A stretch of DNA of 64,000 nucleotides, taken from a virus. The notes below the pieces were generated by a model, which ran no database searches, was not told where the DNA came from, and saw only the letters and a program-made list of their open reading frames with translations. How positions within the stretch are numbered: position 1 is the stretch's first letter; every line of letters begins with the position of its first letter. Both the position numbers and the translations under genes were made by a program. The stretch spans positions 18,925 to 82,924 of IMG/VR virus record IMGVR_UViG_3300037520_002383; one strand, 5' to 3'. Positions 56,046-63,885 of the stretch are shown one piece after another.

Positions 56046-59000
56046 GTTTCACCGTAGGCTGCAGCAATGGCCTTGCCCTTCTGATACTCTTTCTGCGCCG
56101 TCTTCAGGTATTCGTCAAGATGTTTCGACGTACCGTCTGAAATCAGCCAGTCTTTCAGGTTGTCGTGCAGCGACTCATAACCCCTGTTCCAGCCCATGGA
56201 CGACTTCGGTTCCATGTCGTTGTTCATCATGATTAGGGAGATGATGTTGCCGAGACGCGCGTCCTCGATACCACCACCCCTTGACGGGCTGCGTTTGGCC
56301 AGCAGGGCATGGTTGACAACGGCGTTGTTGAGGCGTTCGTTGTCGCCATCGATTTCTCTTCGATGAGCAAAGGCGACGAGACGCGCAAACTGAGCACAGT
56401 TGTGCGTGTAGGCCATCGGGATCTTTGCGTCCACCTCGCCGGTGTCGGTGAAATGGAAGAAGTGCTTAGCCTCACGCCGCTTCTGATCTTCCTCGGCGGT
56501 TGCGGCTGGCGGCAGCATGTGGCTGAGGGCGACGTCGTGCGAGTAGTGACGAGCCGGGATCTCGGTCGTCGCCTCTTCCATCGCCGCCTGCGGTCTCATG
56601 CCCTTTCCACGCGACTCGTAGTCGTGATCGCGGTGTGAAACGCTGTGAAACAGTTCGTGCATCACCACAGACCAATGGTCGTGGTGGGCGTCGAGGTCGA
56701 AGGCTGCCGATCCGCCAAGAGACTCCATGAAGCGGCCGGCGTGGTTATCATGCACCTTGACGCCGCCACCGTCTTTGGCGACATAGACGCCGCCAACATT
56801 GGCGCCCAGCTGCTCGCCGCTGGCCCTGCCGACCGACGTCAACGGCAGCGACTGACCGCCTTCGTTGATACCGGTGACATGCGCTAGACCACGGCGTAGA
56901 CGCTGAAAGTGAGATAGGTTTCGGGCGTCGTCGAATGCTGCGCCCCACTTGCCTAATGTATCTGCATGCACCTGCGCTATCGCCTTGCTGCGCAGGTCAC
57001 CAGAGGCCGCGGAGGCCGCGCGCATGGCCTTGTTGTGGGCTGCACGGATGTCGCTGGGCTGATGCGGGAAGGCGAAGTCCTCGTGCTTGGGTATGAACGA
57101 AGGGTCGATCTTCGGCGGCGGCCGATTCACGAAGTCCATCTTCTTGAGGCGCTCAGCGGCGGCACCGGCGTGTGCCGGCTCCTGCCAGAACTCATCCTGA
57201 CCATAGGCGCGGACGACGCCCATCGGCTGCTTGGCTAGATGCGTGGGCTCCTTGGTCTTCAGGGCCTTCCAGAACTCGTGGTTGCCCGTCGGCTCGCCAA
57301 TCGGCTTCTCGGCCTTCAGGAGATAGGAATAGGCGCCGGCACCGTCGTCGTAGTCCGAGCCCAACTTCGCATTCGGCTTGTACTCCGGCTCGTAGGCCAT
57401 GCCATGTTTTTGCGCCAAGTGTTGATGGGTGCGCGAAGCCGCCGTTGAGTGCTCCTGACCCGCGACACTGCGCAGCCCCAAATGGTTCTTGGCATGGGCC
57501 AGAAGTGCCTCATACATTGCCACTCCCAGCCCCTGTCGCCTCAGAGCGCGATGTAGGAAGGTGTTCGTGATGTTGAGTGTCTTGCCGTCGACGCCACCGG
57601 AGGCAGTACCCACTTGCTTGCCTTCGCTGTTGTAGAGTCGCACATGGGGTGTACGGCCGCCTGACGCCTTGATATCCATCACGCGCAGCGACAGTCCCTG
57701 ACTGCGATGTTCAGGCGTCAGCAGATGGTTGTAGTCAAAGGTATTTGCGTCGATCCTCTGCCCAACGGGAATATCCTTGAGCGCCATCTTCTGGAGATCG
57801 ACCTGCGACTTCCGCAGGAAGGTCTCTCGGTACGGGCCGTAGGAATCCAGTGCCTCCTGAGCGTCGGTAACGTGAGGAATGTTGCCGCCAGCCACGGAAT
57901 AAAGGCGTGTGATGGGGCGACCGCTGAAGTCGTTCTCGGTGATGAAGCGCTTGTCGGGATTGTCAAGAGCCTCGTCGAGTTTGTGGAAGGAGTAGCCGTT
58001 CAGCGTCGTAGACGCCACGGGCTTCTCGTCCCAAACCTCAGACGTTTGTGCGTAGTGCCTCTCGGGAGTCTCTGGAGTCCCCTTAGCTCCAGTGACGCCG
58101 GGAGTCGCAAGGATCTTGTCCCAGACCTTGTTGGCTGTCGGCGAAACCGACGAGTCGCTGCGCATCGTCCCGTGGTACCGCAGCATGCGGCGGTAGAGCA
58201 GGGTGCCGTAGCCCGTGCCCTGGGCGCTGGCGTGCGTTGCCGTCTCGCCGTGTTCAACTGCGCCATCACCGCGAACTGTGGCTGCCGACGACGACACGGC
58301 GAACCCAGTGGGCTCCTTGTCGTAGGAGAGTATGTGGGTCACCGCATAGCCGCCGTGATCGTACGGCGTGTGCTTCACGACGTGATGGTACAGCGGCTTT
58401 TCGCGGGCATGTGACTGCTCGCCCGGCGGACGCTGATTGTGCGGAACCTGATATGTCTCGACACTCTGCAGCCCGCCCTCATACTCACTGGCGCGATGAG
58501 GCCTCATGGCCCCCTGCGCAACCTCATAAGCCATTTTCTTCAGCGTGCGGGGCTTGATCTGCACTTTCGCCGGCGCCTTCATGCCCTGCATCGTCTTCAT
58601 GTATTCTTTGACGTAGCCGGACTTGGCGATCTGTTGAGGCGTGGCCTTGAGGGCGGCACCGCGGCCCCAGCGCCAGCCATAGGCTGTGCGCTCTGGCGTC
58701 TTCAGCTTGTCCTTCAGCCACTGCCAGTGATCGGAGGCGACCTCGTTGTAGAACTTGGAATCATTGTGAAACTTAGCCGTAAACTCTTCTGGATCAAGTC
58801 CCGGATACTTGGCTTGCAGCGCCTTACTATTCTGATACTGATCGTATGCAGAAATAGGCTTCATACCCAGAGCACCATACGCTGTATGAAATACTCCCTT
58901 GGAGTGAGGCTCGTGGTGTACGTTTTTACCAAAAGAAGATTCTAGGTGCGCAACGGGATGGAGGCCCGGATGCAAACCCTCTGCCGTCCATTTGCTGGGG

Positions 59001-60010
59001 TCTGTTTTGGGTGGAGGCGCCGATAGAACTTGGGGCTGAGTAACCTCCACGGCCGCCGAGGGCGACAATACCGGACCATGTAGTTGGCTTCCCAAAGCAA
59101 ATCCGCCAAGGCCAATAGCCGCCGCCAGTGCCTTTTCCTTCAGCCCCTTTTCAAGCCGGTGGCTGTCGCCGAGGTGCAGTGTCGGCAGTGCGTCGGCAAC
59201 CAACTGCACATCAGCCTCAGTCGCCGGGCTTTCGGCGTCAGGCATCTTTTGGTGCTGGATGTCGACGACGCTGACGGGCTGATGAGTATGAATCTGCTCG
59301 TTGTTGAGCCACTTTCCGGCCCATTCGTTGGCTGCGTGGTCACCATAGGCGTCATGAATCGTGTTGCCAACACGAGCGCCGACGTGGTGAATGTCATCCC
59401 CCAGCTGAATGCCGACGAGCCTTGCCTCTGGATGCTTCTTTTGGATGGCCCTCGCCAGCAGATTGCAGCCGCCGGCGTGCCATGACGACCCCGCGGCGGC
59501 GGTCTGATCGAGTACGCCGTAGCTTTCGTTGGACCCGCACCACTCAGCGAGCCCCGAGCTTTTCACGAGATCGGGATCCCAATCCTGCATTCCCAGCAGC
59601 CTCAGGGTGACGTTGCGGGGGGAATGCAGGTGGTCGCCGATCTCCTTTGGCAGACCGTCGCTGACATTGACCCAGCGCCATTCGCTGCATTCGTTGTCGG
59701 GGTCTTCTTCTGTCGTCACCCGAGGCTTCTCGGCGTCGTGCAAAACAACTTGATAGGCATGAACAAGGATTCGGCGCTTGCCGGAGTCGACGACCTCGGC
59801 GCCCAAGGATTCCAAGACCTCCTGGGTCTGCAGGCCCGTTTCTTCCTGAAGTTCACGGACAGCGCCGTCGTAGGCATCTTCGCCTTCATCTAGATGGCCA
59901 CCCGGCAATGTCCAGCGGCCATTATCCCGGCGGCGACCCCAAAGCATATCGCCCGCATCATCAAAGACGGCAATGGAGGCGACTTCGACGGCATCTTTGG
60001 TATCAGCCAT
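56042..60010 (-). CDS. Giant multi-enzyme fusion: Nudix, muramidase-like, two GNAT-like and HExxH modules
   Basis: 1322 residues from ATG 60010 (MADTKDAVEV) behind AAGGA; a GTG at 60025 overlaps the upstream stop and is an alternative. Modules in order: Nudix hydrolase (about 5-145; complete Nudix box 38-60 with REL-EETGL). A Cys-His-Asp type segment (SWHAGGCNLL, IHHVGAR, DAYGDH; C182, H208, D220), possibly papain-like. A hydrophobic stretch about 293-315. Muramidase/transglycosylase-like part (about 350-435; HLESSFG with E357, then AYGALGMKP). GNAT-like 1 (about 550-635; AQGTGYGTLLY). GNAT-like 2 (about 775-875; RRQGLGVAMYEALL). Zinc metallopeptidase (about 1000-1180; VMHELFHSVSH with HELFH 1118-1122 and EE 1145-1146). 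Probably a virion-carried protein that acts during or after DNA entry. Confidence 0.78.
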   Translation of the reverse strand: MADTKDAVEVASIAVFDDAGDMLWGRRRDNGRWTLPGGHLDEGEDAYDGAVRELQEETGLQTQEVLESLGAEVVDSGKRRILVHAYQVVLHDAEKPRVTTEEDPDNECSEWRWVNVSDGLPKEIGDHLHSPRNVTLRLLGMQDWDPDLVKSSGLAEWCGSNESYGVLDQTAAAGSSWHAGGCNLLARAIQKKHPEARLVGIQLGDDIHHVGARVGNTIHDAYGDHAANEWAGKWLNNEQIHTHQPVSVVDIQHQKMPDAESPATEADVQLVADALPTLHLGDSHRLEKGLKEKALAAAIGLGGFALGSQLHGPVLSPSAAVEVTQPQVLSAPPPKTDPSKWTAEGLHPGLHPVAHLESSFGKNVHHEPHSKGVFHTAYGALGMKPISAYDQYQNSKALQAKYPGLDPEEFTAKFHNDSKFYNEVASDHWQWLKDKLKTPERTAYGWRWGRGAALKATPQQIAKSGYVKEYMKTMQGMKAPAKVQIKPRTLKKMAYEVAQGAMRPHRASEYEGGLQSVETYQVPHNQRPPGEQSHAREKPLYHHVVKHTPYDHGGYAVTHILSYDKEPTGFAVSSSAATVRGDGAVEHGETATHASAQGTGYGTLLYRRMLRYHGTMRSDSSVSPTANKVWDKILATPGVTGAKGTPETPERHYAQTSEVWDEKPVASTTLNGYSFHKLDEALDNPDKRFITENDFSGRPITRLYSVAGGNIPHVTDAQEALDSYGPYRETFLRKSQVDLQKMALKDIPVGQRIDANTFDYNHLLTPEHRSQGLSLRVMDIKASGGRTPHVRLYNSEGKQVGTASGGVDGKTLNITNTFLHRALRRQGLGVAMYEALLAHAKNHLGLRSVAGQEHSTAASRTHQHLAQKHGMAYEPEYKPNAKLGSDYDDGAGAYSYLLKAEKPIGEPTGNHEFWKALKTKEPTHLAKQPMGVVRAYGQDEFWQEPAHAGAAAERLKKMDFVNRPPPKIDPSFIPKHEDFAFPHQPSDIRAAHNKAMRAASAASGDLRSKAIAQVHADTLGKWGAAFDDARNLSHFQRLRRGLAHVTGINEGGQSLPLTSVGRASGEQLGANVGGVYVAKDGGGVKVHDNHAGRFMESLGGSAAFDLDAHHDHWSVVMHELFHSVSHRDHDYESRGKGMRPQAAMEEATTEIPARHYSHDVALSHMLPPAATAEEDQKRREAKHFFHFTDTGEVDAKIPMAYTHNCAQFARLVAFAHRREIDGDNERLNNAVVNHALLAKRSPSRGGGIEDARLGNIISLIMMNNDMEPKSSMGWNRGYESLHDNLKDWLISDGTSKHLDEYLKTAQKEYQKGKAIAAAYGET

Positions 60011-60021
60011 GGCTTGTTCCT

Positions 60022-60873
60022 TCACAGTGCGCCGACGACGATCTTCTTTCCGAAGATGTTTCGAAGATGCCCCATCAACGTCTTTTTCTGTTCCTGCAAC
60101 TCCATCACTCGCTGCTGGAAGAGATTGGCGCCGGCAACCGATACCGACTGCGAAAGACCATCGATGCCCAGACTATGGCTGCCGACCAAGGCAAATGTGG
60201 GCGCCAGAATCCCCAGGGTCTCTATGGCCGCGATGACGGCCACCAACTCATTGACCAAGGTCGGTAGCTGGCCATCCGGAAAGCCTGCTGTGTATTCAAT
60301 AGTCCAATAAGCGGGAATGCGTCCGGTCATCGTCATATGATGCATCATTGCCAGGCCATAAGGCGAGCCAGTGCCGAGTGCGGCGAATGTGGCGCCGGTG
60401 TTGGCCGGCGACAGCGGCAGGATGTAGACTTGACCACGAGCCAGGTAGCCGGGTTCAATCCATTGCGGCGGCACCGTCCAGACGTCGACGCCGTTGCTGT
60501 CTTGAATCGAAAGCTTATCGACGCTTGACGCCGGACGATTATCTAGGCGAAAATATCCATAGCTATCAAACTCCTGACGGTCAAACGCCTTGCGTTCACG
60601 AAACTTAGTGGGCATCAGCGTCAATCGCGTTTCGGTTTCTAGCATCATCACAGCGCGGCGGATGATGTCTTTCAGTAACTCATCCGTGATACGCGGCGCA
60701 GGATCGTTGGAACGAGCCTGACGCCAGGCGCTGTGCAGTGGCAGCCCCCAAAGCTTACGCATATGCAGCTGCTCTGGCGTTACCAGTGGCTCTAGCCGTT
60801 GCCACGCTGTTTCAATGGCATTGGGCAAATAAAGATCTTTACCAATAGACTTAGAGTTGCCATAATCAGCCAT
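60022..60873 (-). CDS. Virion structural protein, head-tail/neck candidate
   Basis: 283 residues. Helical start, then KLSIQDSNGVDVWTVPPQWIEPGYLARGQVYILPL (beta), AYWTIEYTAGFPDGQLPTLVNELVAVIAAIETLG and an ending helix EQKKTLMGHLRNIFGK. The EYTAGF..G..P..V...V...A pattern recurs in gp6-like connector and neck proteins. Role inferred from that and from its place at the head of this block. Confidence 0.66.
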   Translation of the reverse strand: MADYGNSKSIGKDLYLPNAIETAWQRLEPLVTPEQLHMRKLWGLPLHSAWRQARSNDPAPRITDELLKDIIRRAVMMLETETRLTLMPTKFRERKAFDRQEFDSYGYFRLDNRPASSVDKLSIQDSNGVDVWTVPPQWIEPGYLARGQVYILPLSPANTGATFAALGTGSPYGLAMMHHMTMTGRIPAYWTIEYTAGFPDGQLPTLVNELVAVIAAIETLGILAPTFALVGSHSLGIDGLSQSVSVAGANLFQQRVMELQEQKKTLMGHLRNIFGKKIVVGAL

Positions 60874-60881
60874 AAACCACC

Positions 60882-61280
60882 TCAGGGCATGATAAGCAGG
60901 GCCGCCAACAAACGTCCAGAAATAATACGAGATCCTTCTGTGAGGGTGTACTTCAATCCCACAGTTCCTCTTAGTTTTGTTGTGTCTTGAGACATCAGCT
61001 CAACTCGCCAAACAGAGGGGTCTTGAGCAAATGGCTGGCTAGCGATTTTCGTGACACGCTTGCTTTCGTCGATATTGTCAAATACAACCTGTAGGGTTGC
61101 TCCGGCTGCCGGCATATATCGAACGACGGGGCTGTTCAAGTCCCATGATAATCGCATGGCATTTACTAGCTGCAGATTGACGGTCAGTGGATCGCCGGCG
61201 ACGACCGAGATTTCAGTGGCGAGTTCCATTGAGTTGACGCTTTGAACGTCATCAAGGAGGCGGATTGCGATTTGAGGCAT
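60882..61280 (-). CDS. Small virion-region protein
   Basis: 132 residues, beta-rich throughout (TVNLQLVNAMRLSWDLNSPVVRY; TLQVVFDNIDESKRV; WRVELMSQDTTKLRG). Could be a minor structural/tail-completion protein. No Cys; no motif recognised. 8 nt from the next gene downstream. Confidence 0.68.
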   Translation of the reverse strand: MPQIAIRLLDDVQSVNSMELATEISVVAGDPLTVNLQLVNAMRLSWDLNSPVVRYMPAAGATLQVVFDNIDESKRVTKIASQPFAQDPSVWRVELMSQDTTKLRGTVGLKYTLTEGSRIISGRLLAALLIMP

Positions 61281-61308
61281 GGCTGAGGCTCCAAAAAGTG
61301 CGTCGGCC

Positions 61309-62241
61309 TCAAGATTGCGCCTCGACGGCCGGCGGCCACACGATTGAAAGTCCCTGGGGGGTTAGCTGAGCCGAAAAACGCCCCTGACCGGTTTCCAGCA
61401 GCAAACGCTCCGGCGTCTCATAATCGATCGACCCTTCAAATACTAGGTTGTTGGCGACGGAACGAACGCCGGCGTAGCCTACGATCATGCCCTCAATGCC
61501 GCGGATAGGCACCAAACGGCTATTTTCATCGCCCTCTGGACCATACACAATCCCCTGCACCGGAAATGTACGGGCTTGATCGATATCCATAACCCTGACA
61601 TTAGCCGGCAAGGCGCCGGGAATCTGAGCCGGCAAGGGGTCTGGTGGCTCCTCGTCAATACCCATAAAGGCCTCTGGCGATGGCCTGGGAACCTCAGAGG
61701 CCTCATGAAGCTTGGCTGTGGCCTCGGGAAGAGATCGCCCCATCCACGGGAGGCTGCTGCCCAGGGTACGGGAAGCGAGATAGAAGAGATCGCGAGCCAC
61801 TTCGGTATCCGACAGCCAGTGCTCGTGGGCCATGCGCACGACCTTAGCTACGACGCCATCCTCGGACGCCCTCAGCAGCCCCCAGGCCGCAGGCAGGCCC
61901 TTGATGTCTTCGTCACGGACGTCGTGCGACACCAGAAGCCAGCCAGTAAGTCGCTTGCTCTGTGGCAGCAGTTCCCATTTGCCGGCGCTCATGTCCTCGC
62001 GCCGCGCGTCGGCGCGGCTACCCTTCACCTCCACGATGTCGATCCGATATTGGTTGCCCTTCTTGGCACAACCAACGGCATCTGCCCGAAAAATGCAATC
62101 CAGGGGTGAGCAAAGTCTGCTACATAAGCCGGTGACGCCCACCTCATCTGCCATAACTCGACATTCCCGGCGCACCCAAAGCCAAGAAAAAGCCAGAGCC
62201 GTGAGGGCTCTGGTGGATTCCGCACGAGAAAAAATGGACAT
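61309..62241 (-). CDS. MmcB/PD-(D/E)XK nuclease-like protein
   Basis: 310 residues from ATG 62241 behind GGAGG; longer frame extends upstream but over the next gene. Residues about 5-100: RALTALAFSWLWVRRECRVMADEV, RADAVGCAKK, YRIDIVEVKGSRADARREDMSAGKWELL, LTGWLLVSHDV. The spacing D...E-V-K followed by R-x-D..KW is the core of MmcB-like PD-(D/E)XK nucleases. The C-terminal half (about 150-310) is unrelated beta-rich sequence. Possible role in phage DNA recombination, repair or entry; unproved. Confidence 0.68.
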   Translation of the reverse strand: MSIFSRAESTRALTALAFSWLWVRRECRVMADEVGVTGLCSRLCSPLDCIFRADAVGCAKKGNQYRIDIVEVKGSRADARREDMSAGKWELLPQSKRLTGWLLVSHDVRDEDIKGLPAAWGLLRASEDGVVAKVVRMAHEHWLSDTEVARDLFYLASRTLGSSLPWMGRSLPEATAKLHEASEVPRPSPEAFMGIDEEPPDPLPAQIPGALPANVRVMDIDQARTFPVQGIVYGPEGDENSRLVPIRGIEGMIVGYAGVRSVANNLVFEGSIDYETPERLLLETGQGRFSAQLTPQGLSIVWPPAVEAQS

Positions 62242-62245
62242 CACA

Positions 62246-62500
62246 TCAGCCTCCGGAGGCGTCATCCTCCTTATTGGCCATAGCACTGAACGCCTCTTCT
62301 TCCTTCTCGCGATCGACATCTGCCTCAACTTCGGTGCCCAGCAGGCGATCTATGACTTGACTAAGATGGCGACTCATCGGCCGCCCACTGCCAACCATCA
62401 TCTTCGATCCAATGACCTGTAGAGCCATTTTGGGTCGAAGGCCTTTTATTTGATGGCAGATTTCACACACGACGGAGTCCGTGTTGCTGATGGAAGTCAT
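62246..62500 (-). CDS. Small hypothetical protein
   Basis: 84 residues from ATG 62500 (MTSISNTDSVVCEICHQIKGL), overlapping the upstream gene's end by 38 nt. CEIC at about 12-15 is one half of a zinc site. Acidic tail (DVDREKEEEAFSAMANKEDD). Start uncertain. Confidence 0.6.
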   Translation of the reverse strand: MTSISNTDSVVCEICHQIKGLRPKMALQVIGSKMMVGSGRPMSRHLSQVIDRLLGTEVEADVDREKEEEAFSAMANKEDDASGG

Positions 62501-62774
62501 CCTGTTCGCGGTAAAACTGGTTGGGGCTGATAACCTCCCAATCCTCACTCAACTCCATCAGCGTCGGCAGATAGGCCCCACGCCCGCCTCGATGATCGGG
62601 CACCATCTTGAAGCGAACTGGCGCCTCGGCGTCAGGTACAAGGGCCTGTATGCCAGTCCACGACCTGGGACGCGCCCAGATAATACTGTCGCTATAAGAA
62701 ATGTCATGGTGCGCGCCATCGCGCATCGCCATAAAGGCAGCCTGTGCCTTCTTGAGGGCAGCGACAAAGTCCAT
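62463..62774 (-). CDS. DUF2829/Tad2-like small protein (divergent)
   Basis: 103 residues. Opens MDFVAALKKAQAAFMAMRDG and ends its domain with YLPTLMELSEDWEVISP. DUF2829 proteins open with an F-x-x-A-L helix and close with a D-W-x-V strand after an ED or S-x-x-D helix; both are visible here, with the usual ~100-residue length. DUF2829 includes Tad2, which binds the Thoeris signalling molecule. The middle of this protein is divergent, so the match is tentative. Directly downstream of ThyX. Confidence 0.5.
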   Translation of the reverse strand: MDFVAALKKAQAAFMAMRDGAHHDISYSDSIIWARPRSWTGIQALVPDAEAPVRFKMVPDHRGGRGAYLPTLMELSEDWEVISPNQFYREQDDFHQQHGLRRV

Positions 62775-63488
62775 TCAATCCTCCTTCAGCAGTGATGGTG
62801 ACCAGTGACTGAAATACCGCGGCATCTCAGGCTGGATGACTTGCCACATCTTTGTGACGAGAATGCGGAACTCCTTGTCGGCGACCTCAGCATCGCGGCG
62901 CGGGAACATTTGCAAAAAAGCCGCAGCGTTGCCGCTCCACGTCAGTCGCGTCTCGATGCCGTTCGGCAGGATGCGAGCCGCAGCGCCCTGAGCCGTTTTC
63001 CGGTCATGCCCCTTGGCCACCATGTGCTCCACGACGCCCCTGTAGGCGTTTCGCCAAGCGCTATCAAACTTCGCTAGTTTCTCGTGCAACTCAGGCGACA
63101 AGTCATCGAGATCTGGATGCATCATCACCCGCGACTCGGCCTCGGAAACGTAACGGGTGCTGCGTTGGCTGGGGCTGAAACCGACGTGATGCCGCACAAG
63201 CTCGTGGCTCAGATTGCGGGTAACGCCCGTGATCCACAGCACGAAGTGGCTGTGGTAAAGCACGTTTGGATGATAGTGCTCCAAGATATTTGCATGAAAG
63301 TCATCGCTGTTGCGGCCTCGGCCAAAGGAGTCGTAGCAACCGCGACCTGCAAACTCGGCGATTTTTTCGCCTTCCGTCCCTTGCATTTGATCGGGACGAC
63401 AACGCCGGAACTCCTCGATGTCATCGCCGACAAAAGAGGGTCTGGCAATCAAGCGAACGCTAATCGGAGAAGAATCAATCTGAGTCAT
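62775..63488 (-). CDS. thyX: Flavin-dependent thymidylate synthase ThyX
   Basis: 237 residues, a usual length. Signature ELVRHHVGFSPSQRSTRYV fits the ThyX motif RHRxxSxNxxSxR with RHH in place of RHR. Also present: CYDSFGRGRNSDDFHANILEHYHPNVLYHSHFVLWITGV, and ETRLTWSGNAAAFLQMFPRRDAEVADKEFR in the C-terminal half. Makes dTMP from dUMP with methylene-THF, FAD and NADPH. Phage ThyX raises thymidylate supply during replication. It partners functionally with the dNMP kinase at 33110. Confidence 0.92.
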   Translation of the reverse strand: MTQIDSSPISVRLIARPSFVGDDIEEFRRCRPDQMQGTEGEKIAEFAGRGCYDSFGRGRNSDDFHANILEHYHPNVLYHSHFVLWITGVTRNLSHELVRHHVGFSPSQRSTRYVSEAESRVMMHPDLDDLSPELHEKLAKFDSAWRNAYRGVVEHMVAKGHDRKTAQGAAARILPNGIETRLTWSGNAAAFLQMFPRRDAEVADKEFRILVTKMWQVIQPEMPRYFSHWSPSLLKED

Positions 63489-63491
63489 TTA

Positions 63492-63818
63492 CTATCCTTT
63501 GGTTGGTGTGATATCAGATTCGTCCTTCAGCTGCGTAGGCGTCGAGCGCGATCTGCACGGCGAGGCACAGCGCGTCGTCACCGACGGCGCGAGCGGCGTT
63601 GGCGTCGGCGGCGTCTCCTTCAAGTCGAGCACAAGCACTCCCGGCTCCGCTTCTTCGCTGTGGCGCTCGATGCCCCGGTTCACGTCGGCCACGGTGCAGC
63701 CGCAGCGCGGGCACTTGGCGACCTCGACGGGGTGCTCCAACTTCGTCTGCGCGATCCAAGCGGTGTAGAACTCATGGCCGACGACCATCGGCATCTGGCA
63801 TGGCAGGCACACGATCAT
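63492..63818 (-). CDS. Zinc-ribbon-type protein with scrambled C-terminus
   Basis: 108 residues from ATG 63818, overlapping the stop of the upstream gene (ATGA). CLPCQMP (about 4-10) and KCPRCGC (about 35-41) make a CxxC...CxxC ribbon in an otherwise aromatic domain. After the linker KETPPTPTPLAP the reading frame passes over DNA that, in another frame, encodes DDALCLAVQIALDAYAAE, the tail of the Ala-repeat family. So the C-terminus is probably out-of-frame sequence captured by rearrangement. Confidence 0.65.
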   Translation of the reverse strand: MIVCLPCQMPMVVGHEFYTAWIAQTKLEHPVEVAKCPRCGCTVADVNRGIERHSEEAEPGVLVLDLKETPPTPTPLAPSVTTRCASPCRSRSTPTQLKDESDITPTKG

Positions 63819-63885
63819 GGCGTCCTTCCTTCGGCAGCGTAGGCATCGAGCGCGATCTGCACCGCAAGTCGCAGTACGTCGTCGG
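63527..63885 (-). repeat. Two direct copies of the Ala-repeat protein tail (~55 bp)
   Basis: The DNA for the tail VQIALDAYAAE occurs near 63530-63585 and again near 63840-63885, highly similar base by base, and also at about 19795-19840 on the plus strand. Only the copies at 19.8 kb and 63.85 kb are in a coding frame. Confidence 0.75.
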
